Shown here: one piece after another, positions 57,557-64,000 of the stretch
How the letters are laid out: each line of letters starts with the position of its first letter
Position numbering within the stretch: position 1 is the first letter of the stretch
Source: Nautilus pompilius
Lineage: Eukaryota > Mollusca > Cephalopoda > Nautilida > Nautilidae
Direction of reading: 5' to 3'
DNA length: 64,000 nt
Assembly: GCA_018389105.1 (NCBI GenBank)
Contig: JACATO010000334.1
Coordinates: 186,001 to 250,000 of the forward strand
Translations under genes and position numbers: made by a program
The notes under the pieces: generated by a model
What the model was told of the DNA's origin: nothing
Seen by the model: the letters and a program-made list of their open reading frames with translations, nothing else
The model's database searches: none

Positions 57557-60500
57557 AAGAAAATTTCAACACTCCCATCACCAAAAAAAAGAAAGAAATT
57601 TCCAGGCATATACGACATCAATGTAGTCATCAGCCTGATTGTCTGTAGGACAGAGATCACAGTTCTATGAAAGAAAGAAACAGATGGCAGTGATGGAGGG
57701 AAAAACCTCCCACAAATAGATACATTCTTAGCTGATCCAAGCCATACTAATCTACCCTCTTCTCTTCTTTCCCCACTGTGCTGACCAGCAGCAGCAAGCA
57801 TGGGTCGAGATATTGTGCTCTAAAACAATCGTATAGCGCGCACACACATGCACGCACACACACACACACACCAAACAGGGATCTCAATACGGCTTAGTTT
57901 GTGGATACCTAAACACAAGGAACAGACCAAGCTCGGACTCACCTCCTGAAAGACTTTAAATCACAGCTCTTTGGAGGGGGAGGGAGGGCTCTCTACTGCA
58001 TAGTGCCATAATATGTAGAGAAAAAAAAATTAGAAATGGTTTCCGTATTACAATATACATTAGATGATGAACTTTCATCAAATGAAAGACGACGAGCGAG
58101 CAACAGAATCTCAAATCTTATAAAACTCTTACCAAAATATTTTTTATTTTTTTTTAATTAAGGATTTATTACAATTGCTGCTTAATCTGTACATGTCCAG
58201 CATGCAATCTGATAAAAATATTCAGCTCAAACGTCCGACTAACCAAATCAGCAGTTATAAATTACCTCCCCTAGTCTTTGTAACTTACCAATTTGGACAG
58301 CATCAGCCAGTTTAAAAAAATGTACTGATAAAGTTTCTAACCTTGGGAAAATGCCTCGTGAGGTTTATACAAGCTACATTGGCCGCTTTTCTTCTGGTCT
58401 TTATATCAGTAGCCAGCCTCCTCCCCCCACCATTATACATCCTCACTATCACAACCAAAAACATTCTTTTAAAGAAATTCTTTGTTGTTATTTTTTTTAA
58501 ATGTTAGATATTTATAACAGAATCTCCCATTTTTTGTAGGCATTTCAGCTGCTTATCCCCCCAAATTGCACTAATTTTCAGAAAGGGGAGAAGTCATGGT
58601 TTTTACATTAATTTCATTTAATATCCTCACTTGACTATTAAAACAGGGAATTCTATTTAACAACAATTCCATTTCCACTATGAAGCTTTGAAGTTAAGCC
58701 TATGATTAAGTTACAGATTTCCAGTGGTAAATGGACACTAGCTGCCAGCAGCCCTGAACAGTCATTAAAATTAGTCATTTTGGTAACTTTACAGGGCGTT
58801 TTCCTCTTTTCTAATTTTTGACAACAACAAGATGAGAATGAAAAATATTCATTCAACAGCTAATAATCTAATCAGAAAGTTGTTAATGTAATAAATATTG
58901 ACTGCCCTGTAAAGATCCATATTGAACTAAAGTTGTTTGCTATTCAAGGGAATGGAAACACAGCATTTAGTTTGGAGCATCATAAAACTTTTTAAAAAAA
59001 ACCCTGCACCTCAGGGTAGAGAGGCAAAAGGAGAGAGAGAGAATTTAGGTGGAGTAAATAAAATTAAAGCACAGCAAGGGTTTGGAAATCCACAACTGCA
59101 GTCCTTTGACCAGCTTCATTCACTTCTGTATTTGCCAGGCCTACACTTTCCAACTAAACCAGTTTGCTGTTCTCAGAAATCCTTTTATACCTCGAATTCA
59201 TGAGAGAAAAGTTCAGCAAGATGATGGAATTTCTATGCCTGCAGTCAGTAAAAGTAATGGTATACCAGCACTAGCAGTTTGCTTACCCAATTTGAATGAA
59301 TGACCTAGATGAATTTAAAAGTTCAGGTAAATGAAAGTTAATTTTAGGCTGAAAATTGGAAACCATTTCTGATTTTTAAAAATACAAATTGTAATGTAAA
59401 TATTTAACAAGACCATACAGTCAAAAACCAATTCAGCAATTTTTTTTTTTTTAAAACACATAAATACATCATAACAATATAACACAATTTTCCAACTGGA
59501 GCTGGACTCTACAGTTTGGATCAAAATGGCATTTTTAACAGTTTAGCAGCTACTGATATTTACAGTCTGTCATCGAGAAAAATGTCCATCCACATTGATC
59601 CTCTCAAATCAGTTTCTACCTCATCACAAAGTAGTTCATGATTTTTTGAAAGAAACTGCTACATTGACCAAAATGTGCTAATTTAATTTAAATATGTAAA
59701 CTATACAGTTTTTCCTCCAGATAGCACACTTACCTCATACAGACATTTACCCAGCTCAAGCTTATACCATATCTTCTAGCACAGGAATTGCATTTCTTTC
59801 TTTCTTGGCCATCCAAACTTGTTTCTGAATGAAATTCTGAACCAGAATCACTTGTATCATTCTATATATTTTAAAAATTTTCTACACCTGCTGTCAATTT
59901 ACTGATAACATGACTAAATGGCCAACCACTTCCTCAATATTTAACGTTGAGTAATTTTTGTGTGTTGTGAAATACTTTGGGCTACATTTATACTAAATCA
60001 GTAAGAAAAATATGGGAATTTTAAATCTTTTAGGTCAGCAGAATTCAAATTTTTATTACATGGCTGTGAGTTCTGATTTAATTTGAAATAAATTTCATAT
60101 TTTATTCATTTTTATTCTTATTCTGAATTTTTAAAAAGGTCTAACTACTATATTATTACAGCTGGCAAGATCTCTTCTAAATGTAAAACAAGTCTCTAGT
60201 TTCAAATACCTAAAGAAAAATCTGCTCACAGGTATAGTGGCAGTCCACACTTCATTTGTGTGTTATAGATACAGATGGAAATCATCACAAAGGCAAAATA
60301 TTAGGACAACAGGCTAGAGTTCTAAATCTTTGCATATAATCCCGTCTTCCACACAGCCCATAACTGATGATATTGATTGAAAAGCATTCATATGAACTGC
60401 CTACAAGAAAAAACGTGTAATCAATTTTTTTTATCAACAAGCTAGTTAGGTTATCTCCCTTGAAGAAAATTTAGTTTTTTTATATTTCCTCCCTCTCTTA

Positions 60501-61059
60501 ATCCTTTCATTTGGACACTTGTTAAAGAGAAAGTGAATTGAACAACAATTTTCGAAGTTAAATGCAAAACGCATTGTACCAAACAAACAAGACAAATGCA
60601 TATCTGTATTGCTTTTAAATTTAGTAATGTACTGGTATAAATCAGCAGAGATTTTTTAGAAAAGCACTATCGGTAACTGGGGAGGTTGAAAGAAATCAAT
60701 GTGTGCCAAGTTTTGAACATTTTTTAAAAAGTCAACGACAGGTAACAAGACATTGGCAAATAAAACTCCCGTTGCTTCATATTTAACCAGTTAATGTTTT
60801 CAGAAGCGAACAGTGTTTAGATGTTATTCTGCAATTTTCATCAAGACAGACAATTTAAAAAAGAAAAAACTCACTGTTCTTTTGGCAGTGGTAATATGAC
60901 TATTGTATTGACATTATACATGAAATTTGACAATGCTGATCATAATGAATGATAGAGTACAAAAGAATTAGGCTATGGTGAACATAAATGCATTTAGGAT
61001 CATCATCTAGGACTTGGCCAGATTTCTCATTTACTGAAAAATGATGCAAGAGCCTCCAA
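57557..61059. other. non-coding stretch, possibly a minus-strand 3' UTR
   Basis: No convincing coding exon on either strand. A (CA)n microsatellite lies at 57837-57872. Fewer recognisable transposons are present than in the CFAP69 introns. It could be a long 3' UTR of a convergent gene or intergenic DNA. Confidence 0.35.
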
Positions 61060-61061
61060 TA

Positions 61062-61643
61062 CAGTCGACCCCCGCGTAATCGCGGTTCGGCATTCACGGC
61101 CCCGGTTATTCGCGGAATTTTCCTTAGAACCCAACTAATAATTGTTCGTGGAAACCCCCGCATATTCGCGGAATCGCAAATATCTTCCGCGATATTTTTA
61201 TGGCGTTTTTCGTGGCGGTATATATTTTTTCACCATTTTTAACACTAAATTATTAATAACAATATAATTTACTAATTTTGTAATATAAATACTAACGTAA
61301 ATTCAGCAAAATATCAATATAAAATAAACGCTATTGGCTGGAGGTTTGAAAGTAGCCAATCCGAGAGCGTTATTCATTTCTCCTTGCTGCTGATTGGCCG
61401 CTGTCTCAGGCAGATGCAGCCCAGCATCATCCCAGTTTACCGCGTGTAGCTATCTCGGGTGTTTCGCTGAGTGTTGTATTTTTTATTAAATTATTATTAT
61501 ATATTTACTTATATTTCTTATTATATTTTACGTCATATTTTGACGTTTATAGGCATTTTTATGGACCATGTCCAATATTCGCGGTTTTTACACTTCGCGG
61601 GTGCTCAAGGGACGTAACCCTCGCGAATACCGGGGGACAACTG
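61062..61643. mobile_element. Tigger/pogo-type MITE with CG-rich ends
   Basis: The ends CAGTCGACCCCCGCG and CAGTTGTCCCCCGGTATTCG (complement of the right end) are inverted, flanked by TA at 61060-61061 and 61644-61645. The subterminal regions repeat CCGCG/TTCGCGG motifs in both orientations. At 582 bp with no open frame it is non-autonomous. Its CpG-rich ends stand out sharply from the AT-rich background, which suggests a fairly recent insertion. Confidence 0.9.
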
Positions 61644-61645
61644 TA

Positions 61646-63880
61646 CATACATACATCGGATATTTTTCACTAGCTGCTAAAGTTTAAAAAATTCACATTG
61701 AGTGATTTCTACAATGAAAATAGAACTTACAGGATCTATATAATGACTGCTGTGGTCACTAGAGAAATTAAATACTAAATCTCTCTTCTTTTCATGTCTC
61801 AACAATAAAAAACAAACAGATAAAACAATAAATTAACAGAAATATTAAAATCTGAAGCTAAATATGTAATGGCCAACTGTGCATGCTACACACAGTTTCC
61901 CTTATTCTTTTGCTGTAAAACAGATAAATGACCAAAACACAAACAACACAAGACAGGAAAAGCAATTTTAACCAATGATTTTCTACTTTTCTGGTGACAG
62001 CTGGCAGTAGAACTGTTAAATGGAATATCTGCTGTAACTTTCAATAATTCTGCTTCTGAGTGGATGAATATTCTTGTTCCATTCTTTATTTTTAACTTTA
62101 AAAAAGATATTACAATAAATAGTGTGAATATAGTAGCTGCAACACACACACACACACAGGAAGCCATAATGGCAGAACTCATCAATGACATACATTTAAT
62201 ACACGAATCAATGCAGTAGTGTGTATAGTTACATGTATGTAAGCAAAACTTTTAGAAAATCCATGCCTTAAATATATATATATATATTTTAAATCCTTTC
62301 TTTCTGTGAAAAATCCTGTTTGATAAATTAATGTTTAGGCTCTTCTTCACCAGCTGGTTATGTGGGTTTCCCCCCCTCCCACAATTGTAAGACAAAAAGA
62401 TCCAATGGGAATTTCTCTGCTGATGTTGGAAGTGCCAGGCCCCTCGTGGCACAGGACACGCAACACTTTCTAGTGGATAACTGAGGCACTACACTTCCTC
62501 AATAGGGTTGTCTGCATTGTTGACACTGGTATATGATGTAACTACCAGTGTTCCTTTTGCATGATTGCTATACAAAATTGAAAATTCTGCACATTCTTTT
62601 GCCTGTTATTTGCAGTTTAAACCAGGACTGTCAAGGCAGTGAAACTGCTCAAACAATATGCCTTTAGAGTCTATATATATATATATAAAGATGAGAAAGG
62701 GTACATGTAATTGATTTTGCAGCTACATTTTAATTTTAAAATGTAAAGAGAGAAAATAAAAAGTCACTACTGCTTGTGAAAAGCTGATTATTTTCAGTTT
62801 ATCATTAGAATGTCCCATTTGACATTTTTTTGAAAAATCAGCATTCAGAATAGCTTTTACCTCAAACAGCTCATAGCAATCTAAGGACGACTCAAGCTTT
62901 TCCAATTTTCTCAGTCCCATTAAAGGTTGCCTGGTCTACAGCAGCCTTCTCTGTTCCATTCCTTCTTGTTAAGGTTTATTTCCAGCTCAATGGATACAGG
63001 AAGTCTGGCTAAAAGTTTCTCAGCAACGAGCATCACATATCCGTGGTTGATTGCAATATTTTATCTGCCAGTTTTCATCAAAGGCATTTTTAAAAAGGAA
63101 AATGACAGTAGGAATTTTACAAACCCTAAACATTAATATATTAAAAAATATTAAGCTCACCCACATTTACTTGAACAAACACAAAAGAAAAATTCATCAG
63201 AACTCGGTACTTGCTTTTTGTAATTTTTTTCTAATCAGCATTTAGTGGTTGGTTTATGATGAGGCCTTACATAGATGACAGTTTGGTAGAGGCAAATTGT
63301 GTCAGATAACAGGGTGTAACTATCAGTATGGTTGACCACCCTTGATTTTCACACAATACAATGTAATGAATGTAAAGTAAATAATTCAAAAGGTCAGGTG
63401 CTTTGCTATTGAACAGTGTGCTGCTTTCAGTCTAACAACAAAGTTTATTTTTAAATCGCTGAAAGACATTAACCACAGAGCACTGCAACCAACTAAAATG
63501 AAAACCATACGAGACACAATCCAGAGAGATCGGGAGTTGATTTCTTCGTGTATATGAGGATTCCGTGGGGATTTTGTTTGCTGCCAGGAAATCGGGTGAG
63601 ATAAGAAACAACTTTACAATCACATGCAACAGTGCTGGTGTAGGACTGAAGCCAGACGTGCAATGAGGGAGTGTTTACTGAGTGGTCGGTCGGTCTTATT
63701 CTTAAATGATAATCCGAGCAAAAGATCATCTTCTACTTACTAATGTAAAGACATCTGGATTATGTTCGTTCTGTCCCCTCTCCAGATTTATATTTCAGCC
63801 AAGCAGCTATCTTAAATATTTTAAATCTAACTGAAAAATATGAAAGTAGCTAGCTAACTTACTAAATTAAATACCTTTGA
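61646..63880. other. non-coding stretch, nothing recognised
   Basis: AT-rich with (CA)n at 62142-62158 and (TA)n runs near 62275 and 62681. No exon is supported on either strand. Confidence 0.4.
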
Positions 63881-63889
63881 ACTTAAGGT

Positions 63890-63978
63890 TTTTTTCTTCC
63901 CCTCCCACTCATCAGCCCTTTAAAGTATGTGATGACGAAGAGAAGGCCGTCATGCAAAAGCAGAACGTAAAACTAAAA
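63890..63978 (-). CDS. weak candidate terminal exon, minus strand
   Basis: On the minus strand a long T tract and GTACTTTTAG form an acceptor-like site. It is followed by an open frame FYVLLLHDGLLFVITYFKGL, then MSGRGRKKP and a TAA stop. The hydrophobic segment followed by a basic tail looks like the end of a membrane protein. The stretch is short (about 29 codons) and I do not recognise it. It would fit a convergent gene whose 3' UTR runs down to the minus-strand poly(A) signals at 57536-57556. Confidence 0.22.
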
Positions 63979-64000
63979 GTACAAAAAAAAAAAAGATCAA

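Noticed and set aside
1..64000. CRISPR array, prokaryotic operon, rRNA or prophage
   Set aside because: No regularly spaced repeats, no rRNA-like sequence and no bacterial gene organisation; introns and animal transposons show it is eukaryotic.

Overview
The window is animal nuclear DNA. It is AT-rich, has long introns with GT..AG splice sites, and carries a dense load of DNA transposons, tRNA-derived SINEs and one non-LTR retrotransposon. There is no operon structure, CRISPR array or rRNA. The only confident host gene is the 3' half of a CFAP69 orthologue (a protein of motile cilia and sperm flagella) on the + strand. So the organism makes motile cilia or flagella. The transposon mix (Tigger, mariner, Tc1, and a Chapaev-like element whose proteins I know from arthropods) and the tRNA-SINEs fit an invertebrate with a large repeat-rich genome, such as a chelicerate or mollusc. 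The species cannot be fixed from the sequence alone.

Layout. 1-1130: intron or upstream sequence. 1131-6407: a near full-length I-superfamily non-LTR retrotransposon flanked by a 12-bp direct repeat, with several frameshifts. 7709-43727: ten phase-compatible CFAP69 exons (7709-7824, 8283-8401, 10481-10562, 11165-11357, 28009-28223, 29683-29880, 30593-30679, 34748-34812, 41664-41706, 43615-43727). The 16.65-kb intron between exons 4 and 5 holds a Tigger transposon (12729-16907) interrupted by a Chapaev-like element (13021-14808), a Tigger-like element nested in another Tigger-like element (17063-18654 around 17366-18439), two Tc1/mariner relics, a mariner with terminal inverted repeats (23931-25261) and a tRNA-SINE.

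Downstream introns carry further Tc1 and mariner relics, two more SINEs, a tRNA-Gln(CTG)-like pseudogene, and a mariner (50801-52469) interrupted by a 411-bp hAT-like insert with an 8-bp target duplication. A candidate eleventh exon (54177-54342) and a candidate terminal exon (57426-about 57545, with AATAAA at 57520) may finish the gene. From 57551 to 64000 no confident gene is seen. Polyadenylation hexamers on the opposite strand at 57536-57556, and a possible minus-strand terminal exon near 63890-63978, hint at a convergent neighbour with a long 3' UTR.

I found no convincing new multi-gene system. The points most worth a second look are the candidate extra C-terminal CFAP69 exon, the stacked transposon insertions that give relative dates, the open 198-codon internally deleted Tigger ORF, and the minus-strand Chapaev-like element.
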